A stretch of 64,000 nucleotides of DNA from contig NZ_VSSS01000061.1 of NCBI RefSeq assembly GCF_008123425.1, positions 62,001 to 126,000 on the forward strand, read 5' to 3'. The position numbers and the translations under genes are program-made. Below are positions 7,473-16,091 of the stretch, in pieces; the first letter of the stretch is position 1, and every line of letters begins with the position of its first letter. The notes under the pieces are model-generated. The model was not told the origin of the DNA. It ran no database searches and saw only the letters and a list, made by a program, of their open reading frames with translations. The DNA is from Bradyrhizobium rifense (GTDB lineage: Bacteria > Pseudomonadota > Alphaproteobacteria > Rhizobiales > Xanthobacteraceae).

Positions 7473-7872
7473 CCAATTACCCCAGCTCGACCAGGTTTTC
7501 GCAGCGCTCGCCGATCCCACGCGGCGGGCGATCGTGATGCGGCTGTGCGCCGGCGAGGCCTCGGTCGGCGAGCTCGCCGAGCCCTTCGAGATGGCGCTGC
7601 CGAGCTTCATGAAGCACATCCACGTGCTGGAGGTGAGCGGGCTCGTGCAGTCGGAAAAGTCCGGCCGCGTGCGCACCTGTCGCCTCAGTCCGGATGCGCT
7701 CGTCGGTGCGGAAGACTGGTTCCAGCACCAGCGCGCGATCTGGGAGGCGCGGCTCGACCGGTTCGAGGCTTACGTGATGAAGCTCAAGAAGGAGAGGGCG
7801 GCCGCCAAGCGGCTGTCGAAAACGACCGACAAGACCACCAACAAGCCAAGCAAACGGAAAGGTGCCGAGTGA
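7465..7872 (+). CDS. ArsR/SmtB-family transcriptional regulator
   Basis: A 135-residue winged-helix repressor (start MANQLPQLDQVF). An in-frame ATG at 7429 sits in the -35 element and is rejected. The DPTRRAIVMRLC helix, the recognition region (PSFMKHIHVLEVSGLVQSEK) and the wing (SGRVRTCRLSP) are typical. No metal-binding Cys pair is visible in helix 3, so it is probably one of the ArsR proteins that do not sense metal. The C terminus is a Lys-rich tail. The stop overlaps the next gene's ATG by one base, so the two are translationally coupled. ArsR plus SRPBCC pairs are common in soil bacteria. Confidence 0.88.
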   Translation: MANQLPQLDQVFAALADPTRRAIVMRLCAGEASVGELAEPFEMALPSFMKHIHVLEVSGLVQSEKSGRVRTCRLSPDALVGAEDWFQHQRAIWEARLDRFEAYVMKLKKERAAAKRLSKTTDKTTNKPSKRKGAE

Positions 7873-8363
7873 TGACGAATGCTGCCAATGCTGCCCTGTC
7901 GCAATGGTCGATCGACCGCGAGATCGTGATGTCGCGCGTGATCGACGCGCCGCGCGATCTGGTGTTCGAGGCGTGGTCCGATCCCAAGCACCTGCCGCAA
8001 TGGTTCGGGCCGAAGGGATTCAAGATCGAGACCTTCGAGATCGACGTGCGCGTCGGCGGCGTCTGGCGCTTCAACATGATCGGCCCCGACGGCACCGTCT
8101 ATCCTAACCGCATGCGCTTCCTCCGCATCGAGCGGCCGTCCTTCATGGAGATGTATCACGGAGACGACCAGGACGAGGATCCCGGCATGTTCCGCTTCAC
8201 CATCACCTTCGCTGAGCAGGCCAACGGCAAGACCGTGCTGATGATGCGGCAGCTCGCGGCGAGCACCGAGCAGCGCGACGGCATGATCGGCTTCGGCGCC
8301 GTCGAATACGGCTACCAGACGCTGGATAAGCTCGCGGCCTATGTCGGCGGGCTGAAGAAATAA
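7872..8363 (+). CDS. SRPBCC/AHSA1-domain protein
   Basis: A 163-residue protein with an SRPBCC (START-like, Activator of Hsp90 ATPase homologue 1 type) fold. The opening SRVIDAPRDLVFEAWSDP and PQWFGPKGF are the family hallmarks, followed by a W-R-F strand and FRFTITFAEQANGKTVLMM. The fold has a deep hydrophobic pocket; the ligand is unknown. It follows the ArsR-type gene with a TGATG junction and should be controlled by it. A frame open further upstream runs through the ArsR-type gene and is not part of this protein. Confidence 0.88.
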   Translation: MTNAANAALSQWSIDREIVMSRVIDAPRDLVFEAWSDPKHLPQWFGPKGFKIETFEIDVRVGGVWRFNMIGPDGTVYPNRMRFLRIERPSFMEMYHGDDQDEDPGMFRFTITFAEQANGKTVLMMRQLAASTEQRDGMIGFGAVEYGYQTLDKLAAYVGGLKK

Positions 8364-8379
8364 GTCCCCGCGTGATTCG

Positions 8380-8406
8380 GGGGGCGCCCTCGGAAGTGGC
8401 GCCCCC
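8380..8406 (+). terminator. GC-rich hairpin after the ArsR/SRPBCC operon
   Basis: A perfect 9-bp stem (8380-8388 with 8398-8406) and a 9-nt loop, 16 nt after the stop. No T tract follows, so this is a possible weak terminator only. Confidence 0.4.
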
Positions 8407-8438
8407 TAAAATAAGCCTGGAAACGCAGGCGCCATCGC

Positions 8439-8540
8439 AATTATGACAGCGCGCAGGCCAATTATGACAGCGCCGTCACGCAGATTTTTGTCGCGCCGTG
8501 CTGCTGATTTATGACAGGATTACTACCGTTGGATGTCATA
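8439..8540. repeat. Three TTATGACAG repeats plus one inverted copy
   Basis: TTATGACAG occurs at 8441-8449, 8462-8470 and 8509-8517; the first two sit in identical 14-bp blocks 21 bp apart. An inverted TGTCATA lies at 8534-8540. On the minus strand the units read CTGTCATAA, close to the PhoB half-site CTGTCAT, though the spacing is not the usual 11 bp. They lie just upstream of the 7-TM gene and could be its operator. Confidence 0.45.
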
Positions 8541-8561
8541 TTGACTACGGCGGAGCGATTC

Positions 8562-9404
8562 ATGTTGCAGTGGCAGGCACGGTCAAATCCCCTCGCGTGG
8601 TGGTGGGGGTCCCTGACGCTTGTCAGTGCGGCGAACATCCTCGTCTGGTTCATGCTGTACCGCGAGTTCTATCCGACCGTCGCCGGCAGCGTCGGCGGCG
8701 GTTCGGATATCGGCCTGATGTTCCTGCTCTGCGCGGGCTATGTGTTCGGCTGCGCCTTCCGCTCGGTGCTGCCGCGCGCCGACGTACAACGCATCTGCCT
8801 GTTCGACACCTGGCTGTCGAGCGTGTTCGTCGGCCGCACGGTCGCGACCGTCGCCGAGGTCTGCTTCGCCGCGCAATGGGCGATCATCCTGCATCAGCTC
8901 GGTCACATGACCGGCGCCGAGACCGTGGTGAACATCGCGCTGGTGATCGTGCCGATCATCATCATCGCGGAATGTTTTTCCTGGTACGCGGTGGTGACGA
9001 CCAACTTCCTCTTCAACGCGGTCGAGAACTCGCTGTGGGCGGTGACCTTTTTCCTCGCCGGCATTGCGCTGTGCCGCTTGATGCCGGAATTCCAGGGCCC
9101 GGTGCGCTGGGCGCTGACCGCCGGCATCATCGGCATCGCCTGCTTCCTTGCGTTCCTCGTCACCGTCGACGTGCCGATGTATCTTAGCCGCTGGAGGGCA
9201 GGGCACGAACAGGGCGGCAGGTTCCTCGGTTTCCTCGAGGGCCTGCATGACGTCTCGACGCGCTGGGTGGTGACCCACGACATCGCGCATTGGAAGGGCG
9301 AGCTGACCTGGATGTTCCTGTATTTCAGCGCCGCCGTCTGGTCGAGCCTCGCGCTCTGCGCGCTCTACGCCATGGAAGGCTATCTCACGCGTTATCTCGC
9401 CTGA
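8562..9404 (+). CDS. Seven-helix membrane protein of unknown function
   Basis: About 280 residues. GGAG at 8552-8555 lies 6 nt before ATG 8562, which is preferred to the in-frame ATG at 8511. I count seven hydrophobic segments, including SLTLVSAANILVWFML, IGLMFLLCAGYVFGCAF, IALVIVPIIIIAEC and WMFLYFSAAVWSSLALCAL. A polar loop with HDVSTRWVVTHDIAHWKGE precedes the last helix; its His/Asp/Trp content could bind a ligand or metal. No family is recognised. It stands alone, with repeat-rich upstream DNA and a convergent two-component locus downstream. Confidence 0.7.
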   Translation: MLQWQARSNPLAWWWGSLTLVSAANILVWFMLYREFYPTVAGSVGGGSDIGLMFLLCAGYVFGCAFRSVLPRADVQRICLFDTWLSSVFVGRTVATVAEVCFAAQWAIILHQLGHMTGAETVVNIALVIVPIIIIAECFSWYAVVTTNFLFNAVENSLWAVTFFLAGIALCRLMPEFQGPVRWALTAGIIGIACFLAFLVTVDVPMYLSRWRAGHEQGGRFLGFLEGLHDVSTRWVVTHDIAHWKGELTWMFLYFSAAVWSSLALCALYAMEGYLTRYLA

Positions 9405-9407
9405 AGA

Positions 9408-10061
9408 TCAGGCATCGCCGAGATCGAGCTGCGTCAAAATTCCCTGACGCAGCGCCAGCCGGACCAGCTCGATGTCGGAGCCGACGCCGAGCTTGTCCTT
9501 GATCAGTGAATGCAAATTCGCCACCGTCTTCGGGCTGACGTGCAGCGTCTCGGCGATCTCCTCCGTCGTGTTTTCGGCGAGCAGCAGCCGCAGCACCTCG
9601 AACTCGCGCGGCGTCAGCACGTCGGCGGCCGAGCTCTCGCCGCTGATCCGGCTCAGCGCAAGCTCGTGGTCGATATCGGGGCTGATCGCGATCTTGCCGG
9701 CGAGCACGTCCATCACCGCGCGCACCAGCGTCTCCGGCGGGCTGGTCTTGGTGACGTAACCCCTCGCGCCGGCGCGTATGGCCTGCACGGCGAAGCCGGC
9801 ATTCTCATGCATGGTGAAGACGAGGATCTTGGCAGCCTTGTCCCATTGCCTGATGCGCCTGACGGCCTCGACGCCGCCAATGCCGGGCATGCTGAGATCC
9901 ATGATGACGAGGTCGGGCGCCTCGGACTTGAACAGGCGATAGGCCTCCGCACCGTCGCCGGCTTCGGCGATGACGCGCAGGCCCGGTTGCTTCTCGAGCA
10001 CGGAGCGATAGCCCTCGCGGACGACGGAATGGTCGTCGACCAGCAGAATGGTCGCGGTCAT
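9408..10061 (-). CDS. NarL/FixJ-family response regulator
   Basis: 217 residues. The receiver domain (1-120) has the acidic pair DD at 9-10, phosphoacceptor Asp55 (VIMDLSMPG) and Lys105 (GYVTKTSP). The C-terminal LuxR-type HTH (about 145-205) reads LTPREFEVLRLLLAENTTEE, then VSPKTVANLHSLIKDKLGV. The start overlaps the histidine kinase stop by 4 nt (ATGA), so the two are co-translated. It probably activates transcription when phosphorylated; targets cannot be read from the window, although the divergent DUF2380 gene is an obvious candidate. Confidence 0.92.
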   Translation of the reverse strand: MTATILLVDDHSVVREGYRSVLEKQPGLRVIAEAGDGAEAYRLFKSEAPDLVIMDLSMPGIGGVEAVRRIRQWDKAAKILVFTMHENAGFAVQAIRAGARGYVTKTSPPETLVRAVMDVLAGKIAISPDIDHELALSRISGESSAADVLTPREFEVLRLLLAENTTEEIAETLHVSPKTVANLHSLIKDKLGVGSDIELVRLALRQGILTQLDLGDA

Positions 10062-11443
10062 GCCGCGTGCTCCAGCACTTGCGGATTGGCGGCTGCAAGC
10101 GGAATGACGACGCGCAGCGCGGAGCCACCGGCGGGGCCGGCCTCAAAACTCAGACGGCCGCGCAGCGCCGCGACGCGCTCGCGCATACCGAGCAAGCCCA
10201 TGCCGGATTTCGCTGCGGGATCGGTCGAGCGTCCGTCATCGTCGATGGCAAGTGCGATCTCGCCGGGATGCATCGTCAATTCCAGGCTGACCTTGGTGGC
10301 GCCGGCATGCTTGGCGGCATTGGTGAGCGCTTCCTGCACGATGCGGTAGAGGTTGGCGCTGATCGTGGCCGGCAGGGTCTCGAACGTGCCGTCGAAACGG
10401 ATCGAAAAGCGCGTCTCACCGCGGCTGCGTCCATTCCACCCCGCAACGAGGCCTTCGAGACTGGCGACGAGTCCCAGTTCCTCCACGTCAGGCGGGCGCA
10501 GCCGGAACAGTGTGCCGCGCAGCGTCTCCATCATGCCGGTTGCGGTCCGCGCGATACCGTCGCACTCGCCAAGCAGAGAGGGGCAGTCCTGCGCGGCGGT
10601 CTGGCGGGCAGAGGAGGCGAGCGCGCGGATGGCGGCGAGCGACTGGCCGAACTCGTCGTGTAGCTCGCGGGCGAGATGGCGGCGCTCCTCGTCCTGGAGC
10701 GCGATCAGTTTTCGCGTCAACTCGGCACGCTCGGCCAGCGCAGTGTCGAGGCTTTCGGCGAGATGGTTGAAGACGTCGCGAACCGCGGACAGCTCGGCGA
10801 GATCGAATGGCGGCAGCCGCGCGGTGAGGTCGTTGGCGGCGATCCGCTCGAGGCCGGCACGGATCATGCGGGTCGGGCGCAGGGCGCGGGCCAGTGCGGC
10901 ATAGACCAGGACGCAGAACAGCGGCAGCGCGATCGCGAGCGCGAGCATCAGGCGGCCGGCCTCGTGCCAGGCCTCGGCCGTCTGCACGGCCGGATCGACC
11001 AAGACCACGGCTTCGCCAAGCTTCGTCCCGCGCAGGATCACGGGTCGCGCGGCCTCGCGGCCGGGGTCGAACAGGCTGTGGTAGAACGCCGTGAAGATCT
11101 GCGGCGGCGGATCCTCCGGGATCGGTGCGCCGCTACAGAAGCGCTGGAGCATCTCACCGCTCGTGCCGCGGAAGGCCAGGCACAGGCCCGGCGTCATCAC
11201 ATAGGCCGAAACGGGGTCGAGGTTGGGAAAGTCGGGGCGTGGGCTCGCCGCCCACAGGACCTTGCCCTGTTGCAGTTCCAGCGTCTTCGCCACGATGGCC
11301 GCGATCCCGTCGATGCGCGCATGAGCCGCGCGATCGGCCGTGATCAGGAAATAGGCGGAGATCGCGGCGAAGCACGCGGCCGATATGGCGGCGACGCGCA
11401 AGGTCAGGCGGACCTTGAGATCGAATCTCGGGCGGTTCCACAT
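10058..11443 (-). CDS. NarX/DegS-type sensor histidine kinase
   Basis: 461 residues. An N-terminal transmembrane helix (about 15-35), a periplasmic loop of about 130 residues and a second helix (RLMLALAIALPLFCVLVYAAL) are followed by a HAMP-like region. The HisKA_3 dimerisation box carries the phosphoacceptor His (RHLARELHDEFGQSLAAI). The ATPase domain has the N box NAAKHA and G box GMGLLGMRER. The periplasmic part has a Pro-rich segment and two cysteines but no sensor domain I can name. It shares a 4-nt overlap with the regulator gene and is divergent from the DUF2380 gene at 11631. Confidence 0.92.
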   Translation of the reverse strand: MWNRPRFDLKVRLTLRVAAISAACFAAISAYFLITADRAAHARIDGIAAIVAKTLELQQGKVLWAASPRPDFPNLDPVSAYVMTPGLCLAFRGTSGEMLQRFCSGAPIPEDPPPQIFTAFYHSLFDPGREAARPVILRGTKLGEAVVLVDPAVQTAEAWHEAGRLMLALAIALPLFCVLVYAALARALRPTRMIRAGLERIAANDLTARLPPFDLAELSAVRDVFNHLAESLDTALAERAELTRKLIALQDEERRHLARELHDEFGQSLAAIRALASSARQTAAQDCPSLLGECDGIARTATGMMETLRGTLFRLRPPDVEELGLVASLEGLVAGWNGRSRGETRFSIRFDGTFETLPATISANLYRIVQEALTNAAKHAGATKVSLELTMHPGEIALAIDDDGRSTDPAAKSGMGLLGMRERVAALRGRLSFEAGPAGGSALRVVIPLAAANPQVLEHAA

Positions 11444-11630
11444 CGGCGGGCACCTGGCGCGAACGGAATTGTCGCGCCCGCATTAAAGGGCAGAACGCGA
11501 GCTGCGGAAAGCGGCACCCTTACCGCGGTGCAACGTCGTGAAATTTTCCCGGAACTGGTCGGGACCACCCCGGCTGCGGCGCAAGCAACGTCCGACTAGC
11601 TTGCGGCCTTTCCATCATGCGAGGTTCGCG

Positions 11631-12071
11631 ATGCGCCGTACCCTGTCGTTGCTGTCTTTCCTTGTCCTTCTTGCGGCCGGGCTCGATGGGTGGGCCATGG
11701 CAGCTGAGACCACCGCCATTGCGCTCGACGATTTCAGCTATACCGATACCTCGGCCGAGCCGGCCGACCAGAGCGCTGCCCACGAAAAGCGACTGCAGGC
11801 GTTCATGGTCGCGCTCCGGCGTGATATCGCCGCCGACCCGCGCTACCGGCTTGCGCCGTCGGTGCAAGACGGGGCGGCGTTCAAGGTCATCGGCGGCATC
11901 CAGAAGACGAGCACGCTGGTGCAATGGGCCAAGGTCGCGGTGATCGACGTTGGCGCCAAAAAGGTCGTGATGGACAAGCTCTACACCTTCCGCGGCGACA
12001 ACGATGAATCGTGGGAGCGTGCCGAGATCTTCGTCTCCCGCGAGGTCATGGCCGCGTTGGCACAGCCCTGA
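11631..12071 (+). CDS. DUF2380-like exported protein
   Basis: A 146-residue exported protein. GAGG about 7 nt upstream sets ATG 11631. The signal peptide (LSLLSFLVLLAAGLDGWAMA) ends before AETTAIALDDFSYTDTS, the opening typical of DUF2380. DUF2380 proteins are periplasmic or lipoprotein-like with no known activity; this copy has no lipobox Cys. It contains VIGGIQKTSTLVQWAKVAV and VMDKLYTFRGDNDESW, which look like a beta fold that binds a partner. It may be linked to what the adjacent kinase senses, but this is inference from position only. Confidence 0.75.
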   Translation: MRRTLSLLSFLVLLAAGLDGWAMAAETTAIALDDFSYTDTSAEPADQSAAHEKRLQAFMVALRRDIAADPRYRLAPSVQDGAAFKVIGGIQKTSTLVQWAKVAVIDVGAKKVVMDKLYTFRGDNDESWERAEIFVSREVMAALAQP

Positions 12072-12083
12072 GGCCGACCGGAG

Positions 12084-13115
12084 CTAGAACGTCAGTTGCA
12101 CCTTCATCGATTGCGAACGGTCGCTTGCGAGCTCGAACGCGGCAACCGCGTTCTCGAACGGCATGGTCGCCGTGATCAGCGGCTTCACGTCGATCAGGCC
12201 TTCGCCCATCAGCCGCACCGCGAGCTCGAACTCGGGATCGAAGCGGAAGGTGCCGCGGAGCTGCAATTCCTTGGCAACGATGGAGTTGATCGGCAGCGTC
12301 ATCTCGCCGCCGAGGCCGAGCTGCACCAGCGTCGCGCCGGGACGGAGCACGTCGAGTGCGGTGCGGAGCGCGGCCTGATTGCCGGAGGCTTCGAACAGCG
12401 TGTCGAACACGCCCTTGCCGGCGCGCCAGGGATCGAGTGCGGTGGCATTGGCCGCGACGTTGATCGCGTGCGTGGCGCCGAGCTTTTTGGCGACCGCGAG
12501 CGGCGAGTCGGCAACATCGGTGACCACGATCTCGGACGCGCCGCCGAAGCGCGAGACAAGAATCATCAGCGCGCCGATCGGGCCGCAGCCGGTGATCAGC
12601 ACGCGCTTGCCGAGCAGGGGGCCGGCCTGCTTGCCGGCGTGGAGGCACACCGCGAGCGGCTCGGCGACCGCGGCTTCCGCCAGCGACAGCTTGTCGGCGA
12701 TCGGCACCGCCTGCGTCGCATCGACCGTGATGAACTCGCGAAACCCGCCCTGGACATGGGGAAAGCGCATCGCGCTGCCGAGGAAGCGCATGTCGAGGCA
12801 CTGGTTGCGCATGCCTTCCTGGCAATGCAGGCACTGGCCGCACGGCTTGCTCGGATTGACCGCAACGCGCGTCCCGGCCTTCACACCGGTGACGTCGTCA
12901 CCGACCGCCGCGACCACGCCGGCGATCTCGTGCCCCAGCGCCATCGGCTGCTGGATACGCACTACGCCGAAGCCGCCGTGGTGGTAGTAGTGCAAATCGG
13001 AGCCGCAGATGCCGCCATTGGCGATCTTGACGCGGACCTCGCCCGGGCCGGGCTCGGTATCCGGATAGTTGTCGATCCGCAGGTCCTTCGGGGCGTGAAT
13101 GACGACGGCGCGCAT
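12084..13115 (-). CDS. idnD: L-idonate 5-dehydrogenase
   Basis: 343 residues, zinc-dependent medium-chain dehydrogenase. Catalytic zinc ligands are visible as Cys37 (GGICGSDLHYY) and His62-Glu63 (LGHEIAGVV). The structural zinc loop has Cys92, 95, 98 and 106 (PSKPCGQCLHCQEG). The Rossmann motif is TGCGPIGA. NPSKPCG, DMRFLGSAMRFPHVQGGF and the C-terminal KVQLTF match E. coli IdnD closely as I remember it. The enzyme oxidises L-idonate to 5-ketogluconate with NAD(P). It is the last gene of the leftward dehydratase-idnO-idnD set. Confidence 0.88.
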   Translation of the reverse strand: MRAVVIHAPKDLRIDNYPDTEPGPGEVRVKIANGGICGSDLHYYHHGGFGVVRIQQPMALGHEIAGVVAAVGDDVTGVKAGTRVAVNPSKPCGQCLHCQEGMRNQCLDMRFLGSAMRFPHVQGGFREFITVDATQAVPIADKLSLAEAAVAEPLAVCLHAGKQAGPLLGKRVLITGCGPIGALMILVSRFGGASEIVVTDVADSPLAVAKKLGATHAINVAANATALDPWRAGKGVFDTLFEASGNQAALRTALDVLRPGATLVQLGLGGEMTLPINSIVAKELQLRGTFRFDPEFELAVRLMGEGLIDVKPLITATMPFENAVAAFELASDRSQSMKVQLTF

Positions 13116-13140
13116 GGTCTCGTTCCCTCAGGTTTCGCGA

Positions 13141-13908
13141 TTACATCGCGGCGATCATGCCGCCATCGACATAGATGATCTGGCCATTGACGTAGGTCGA
13201 GGCATCCGAGGCGAGGAAGATCGCCGCGCCCACCAGCTCGTCCGGTCGGCCCCAGCGCTTCGAGGGGATGCGGCCCATCAGCCAGTTGTTGAAATCGGTG
13301 TTGTTGACCAGCGCCTCGTTCATGTCGGTGAGCATGTAGCCGGGGCCGATCGCATTGGCCTGGATGCCGTGCTGGGCCCATTCCACCGCCATCGAGCGGG
13401 TCAGGTTCTTGATGCCGCCCTTGGCCGCGGTGTAGGGCGCGATGGTGGGACGCGCCAGCTCGCTGCCGAGCGAGCCTATGTTGATGATCTTGCCGTGCTT
13501 GCGCGGGATCATGCGCTTGCCGGCCTCGCGGCCGATCACGAAGGCGCTGGTGAGGTCGGTCTCGATCACCTTGCGCCACTCGTCGGTGGTGAACTCGACC
13601 AGCGGCTTGCGGTGCTGGATGCCGGCATTGTTGACGAGAATGTCGACCTCGAGCCCTTCGCGGTCGAAGCGCTCGAAGGCACCGATGATCGCGGGCTCAT
13701 CGATGACGTTGAACGCCGCGCCCTCGGCCTGATGTCCGGCTGCGCGAAACTCGGCGACTGCCTGCTCGACGCGCTTGGGATCGACCCCGTTGATGATGAT
13801 CTTGGCGCCGGCCTTGGCCATGCCCTCGGCGATGGCGCGGCCGAGCCCGCGGGAGGAGCCGGTCACGAGCGCGGTGCGGCCGGAAAGGTCGAAGAGGGCG
13901 GTGCTCAT
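13141..13908 (-). CDS. idnO: Gluconate 5-dehydrogenase, SDR family
   Basis: 255 residues with all classical SDR motifs: TGSSRGLGRA near residue 16, NNAGIQHRKP, catalytic Ser (NIGSLGSEL), Tyr-x-x-x-Lys (APYTAAKGGIK) and YVNGQIIYVDGG. It interconverts 5-ketogluconate and D-gluconate. VEFTTDEW, IGPGYMLTDMNEALV and the family length match IdnO. A GAGGA lies 9 nt before the ATG. It sits 25 nt upstream of idnD and 12 nt downstream of the dehydratase gene, so the three form one operon for idonate/gluconate-type sugar acids. Confidence 0.9.
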   Translation of the reverse strand: MSTALFDLSGRTALVTGSSRGLGRAIAEGMAKAGAKIIINGVDPKRVEQAVAEFRAAGHQAEGAAFNVIDEPAIIGAFERFDREGLEVDILVNNAGIQHRKPLVEFTTDEWRKVIETDLTSAFVIGREAGKRMIPRKHGKIINIGSLGSELARPTIAPYTAAKGGIKNLTRSMAVEWAQHGIQANAIGPGYMLTDMNEALVNNTDFNNWLMGRIPSKRWGRPDELVGAAIFLASDASTYVNGQIIYVDGGMIAAM

Positions 13909-13920
13909 CTCAAAGAATCC

Positions 13921-15120
13921 TCAAGCGTTGGAGCGACGCACGGTCAGATCGGAGCGATCGAATACGGCGGGCAGAAGGTCGACACCAAGGCCGGGGCCTT
14001 CCATGGGGAAGACGTAGCCGTCCTTGATCGTGGGCATCGTGGTGACGAGCTCATTGTACCAGCCCTTGTAGAAGGCGCGCACCGATTCCTGGATCAGCGT
14101 GTTGGGCTGGCTGAATGACATGTGGATGGCGGCGATGAAGCCGATCGGGCCGATGCAATCATGTGGCGCGAAGGGCCGGTGATAGGTCTCGGCCATCGCG
14201 GCGATCTTGCGGCCCTCGGTGAGGCCGCCGGTCCAGCACAGATCGGCCATCACCACATGCATGGCGTCGCGGTCGAGCATGTCCTTGTAGGGGAAGCGTG
14301 AGCCCAGCGTCTCGCTGGCGCAGACCCAGACGTCGGTCGAGCGCGCATATTCGGCCAGCGCCTGCGGCGAGTTCATGCGGATCGGATCTTCGTACCAGGT
14401 TGGCTTGTAGGGCTCGATCGCGCGGGCGATCTGCTTTGCGGTCGGCAAATTCCACAGCGAATGGAGCTCGACCATGATCTCCATCTTGTCGCCGACGGCT
14501 TTGCGGATCTTCTCGAACGGCTCGAGGGCCTGCTTCATCTGCGCGGCCGTGATGTAGAGACCCTTGTTCTCCTGAGCCGCCGGATCGAACGGCCAGATCT
14601 TCATCGCCGAGATGCCGCTTTCTAAAAGGCTTTCGGCGAGCGCATCGGCGCGGTTCATGAAGCCGTCGAGGTCTTCGTAGGGGCCCTTGGAGGCACCGAG
14701 ATTCCAGTTGGAGACCGGGCTGATATTGGTGGAGCGGACATATTGCGTGCCGGCGCAAGTGTTGTAGATGCGCTGCTTGTCGCGGCAGAGGCCGCCGAGC
14801 ATCTGGTGCACCGGCTGATTGCAGACCTTGCCGAACAGATCCCACAGCGCGATGTCGATCGCCGACGCCGCGCGATATTCCACGCCGGTCGATGACTGTG
14901 CCATCGGCAGGTTCAGCATGTCGCGATGGATCGCCTCGATGTGGAGGGGATTACGGCCGAGCAGGCGGCCGGCAAAGGTGTCGTGGATCTGCGCTTCGAC
15001 GGCGCCAGCACCATAAAAGGTTTCGCCGAGACCGATCATGCCCGTATCGGTGTGAACGCGCACCCAGATGACGTTGGAGAATTCCTCGGTGCGCAGTGTC
15101 TCGATCGACGTGATCTTCAC
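13921..15120 (-). CDS. Enolase-superfamily sugar-acid dehydratase (mandelate racemase subgroup)
   Basis: 399 residues from a GTG start at 15120, preceded by GGAGGA; frames further upstream would run through the intergenic operator. The N-terminal capping domain is followed by a TIM-barrel. Probable metal and catalytic residues are Glu218-x-His220 (MVELHSLW), Glu244 (WYEDPI), Glu270 (CASETLGS) and His320 (APHDCIGP), with Lys174 in SAMKIWPFD. The 26/26/50 spacing and the acid-x-His pair resemble mannonate/gluconate dehydratases. It probably dehydrates a sugar acid to a 2-keto-3-deoxy acid; the exact substrate is uncertain. It is first in the idn operon and divergent from the GntR gene. Confidence 0.85.
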   Translation of the reverse strand: MKITSIETLRTEEFSNVIWVRVHTDTGMIGLGETFYGAGAVEAQIHDTFAGRLLGRNPLHIEAIHRDMLNLPMAQSSTGVEYRAASAIDIALWDLFGKVCNQPVHQMLGGLCRDKQRIYNTCAGTQYVRSTNISPVSNWNLGASKGPYEDLDGFMNRADALAESLLESGISAMKIWPFDPAAQENKGLYITAAQMKQALEPFEKIRKAVGDKMEIMVELHSLWNLPTAKQIARAIEPYKPTWYEDPIRMNSPQALAEYARSTDVWVCASETLGSRFPYKDMLDRDAMHVVMADLCWTGGLTEGRKIAAMAETYHRPFAPHDCIGPIGFIAAIHMSFSQPNTLIQESVRAFYKGWYNELVTTMPTIKDGYVFPMEGPGLGVDLLPAVFDRSDLTVRRSNA

Positions 15121-15213
15121 GGCAATTGTCCTCCCGTCACAGGCGCCTCGCACCGTCGTGTTTTCATTTTGCGCTGCAGCATGCGGCGCGTCCGCGAAAA
15201 GTCTTACGCTTGC

Positions 15214-15229
15214 TTGTAATATATCACAA
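15214..15229. promoter_or_regulatory. GntR-type operator candidate
   Basis: TTGTAATATATCACAA, a 16-bp imperfect palindrome (14 of 16 positions symmetric) with TTGT/ACAA ends, in an AT-rich patch between the divergent dehydratase and GntR genes. GntR proteins of the FadR group bind short palindromes of this kind, so it may control both directions. Confidence 0.55.
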
Positions 15230-15299
15230 CATGTTTTAAGGGTGCCACAAATAAGGCGCCACTCAGCAACGAGAGCGCGGGCTGACGGGAGAGGACGAC

Positions 15300-16067
15300 A
15301 TGGCACGGCGCAAGCGCGCGCTCGAGGTGGTGAGAAACGAGGACGACGGCGAGGGCAAGCCCTCGCGGCGCAACCGTCTCAACTTCTTCGAGCTGGCCTA
15401 TCAGAAGATCGAGGAGCTGCTCGTTCACTGCGAGCTCAAGCCCGGCCAGTTCATGACCATGCTTGAATTGCAGCAGATCACCGGTTTCGGCCGCACGCCG
15501 GTGCATCACGCGGTCAATCGTCTCTCGGCCGATACGCTCATCATCATCCGTCCGCGCCATGGCCTGCACATCGCGCCGATCGATCTCGCGCGCGAGCGCA
15601 TGCTGCTGGCCTTGCGCCGCGACATGGAGCGCTTCGTGGTTCGTCTTGCGGCCGATCGCGCCAGCCTCTCGCATCGCAATCAGGCGCTGCATATCGAGCG
15701 TTTGCTGCGCGAGCGCCGCGCTACGCTAACCCTCGACGAGTTCAACAGCATCGATCGCCGCATCGACGCGCTGGTGCTGGAAGCGGCGGGCGAGCCGTTT
15801 CTGGTGCATACACTGCGGCCATTGCACACGCTGTACCGCCGCATCGGCTACATCCACCACCGCTTCATGCCGGGGCAGGCCGACCTGTCCGGCACGATCG
15901 ATCATCATCTTTCCATTCTCAATGCCGTCGCCAACCGCCGCGTCGAGGATGCGGTGAAGGCGAGCGACGCACTGATCGACTACATGGGCGAGATGTTCAC
16001 GGGCATGGAGACCGGGATCGACCCGCGCCTGCTCGATTGCAGCATCGAGCCGCTGCTCGGTGCGTAA
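15300..16067 (+). CDS. GntR-family regulator with FCD-like ligand domain
   Basis: 255 residues. GGGAGAGG precedes ATG 15300. A basic N-terminal extension of about 25 residues comes before the winged helix (FELAYQKIEELLVHCELKPG, LELQQITGFGRTPVHHAVNRL). The C-terminal all-helical domain has an acid/His set (DMERF, TLRPLHTLYRR, GTIDHHLSILNAV) that fits a metal- and ligand-binding FCD pocket. It probably represses the dehydratase-idnO-idnD operon and the downstream transporters until the sugar acid binds. Confidence 0.85.
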   Translation: MARRKRALEVVRNEDDGEGKPSRRNRLNFFELAYQKIEELLVHCELKPGQFMTMLELQQITGFGRTPVHHAVNRLSADTLIIIRPRHGLHIAPIDLARERMLLALRRDMERFVVRLAADRASLSHRNQALHIERLLRERRATLTLDEFNSIDRRIDALVLEAAGEPFLVHTLRPLHTLYRRIGYIHHRFMPGQADLSGTIDHHLSILNAVANRRVEDAVKASDALIDYMGEMFTGMETGIDPRLLDCSIEPLLGA

Positions 16068-16091
16068 AGAGTTTTGAAGAGAGGACCAAAC

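Noticed and set aside
7545..8363. Longer 272-codon version of the SRPBCC gene
   Set aside because: The extra N-terminal part runs through the ArsR-type gene in another frame; the TGATG junction at 7870-7874 gives the real start.
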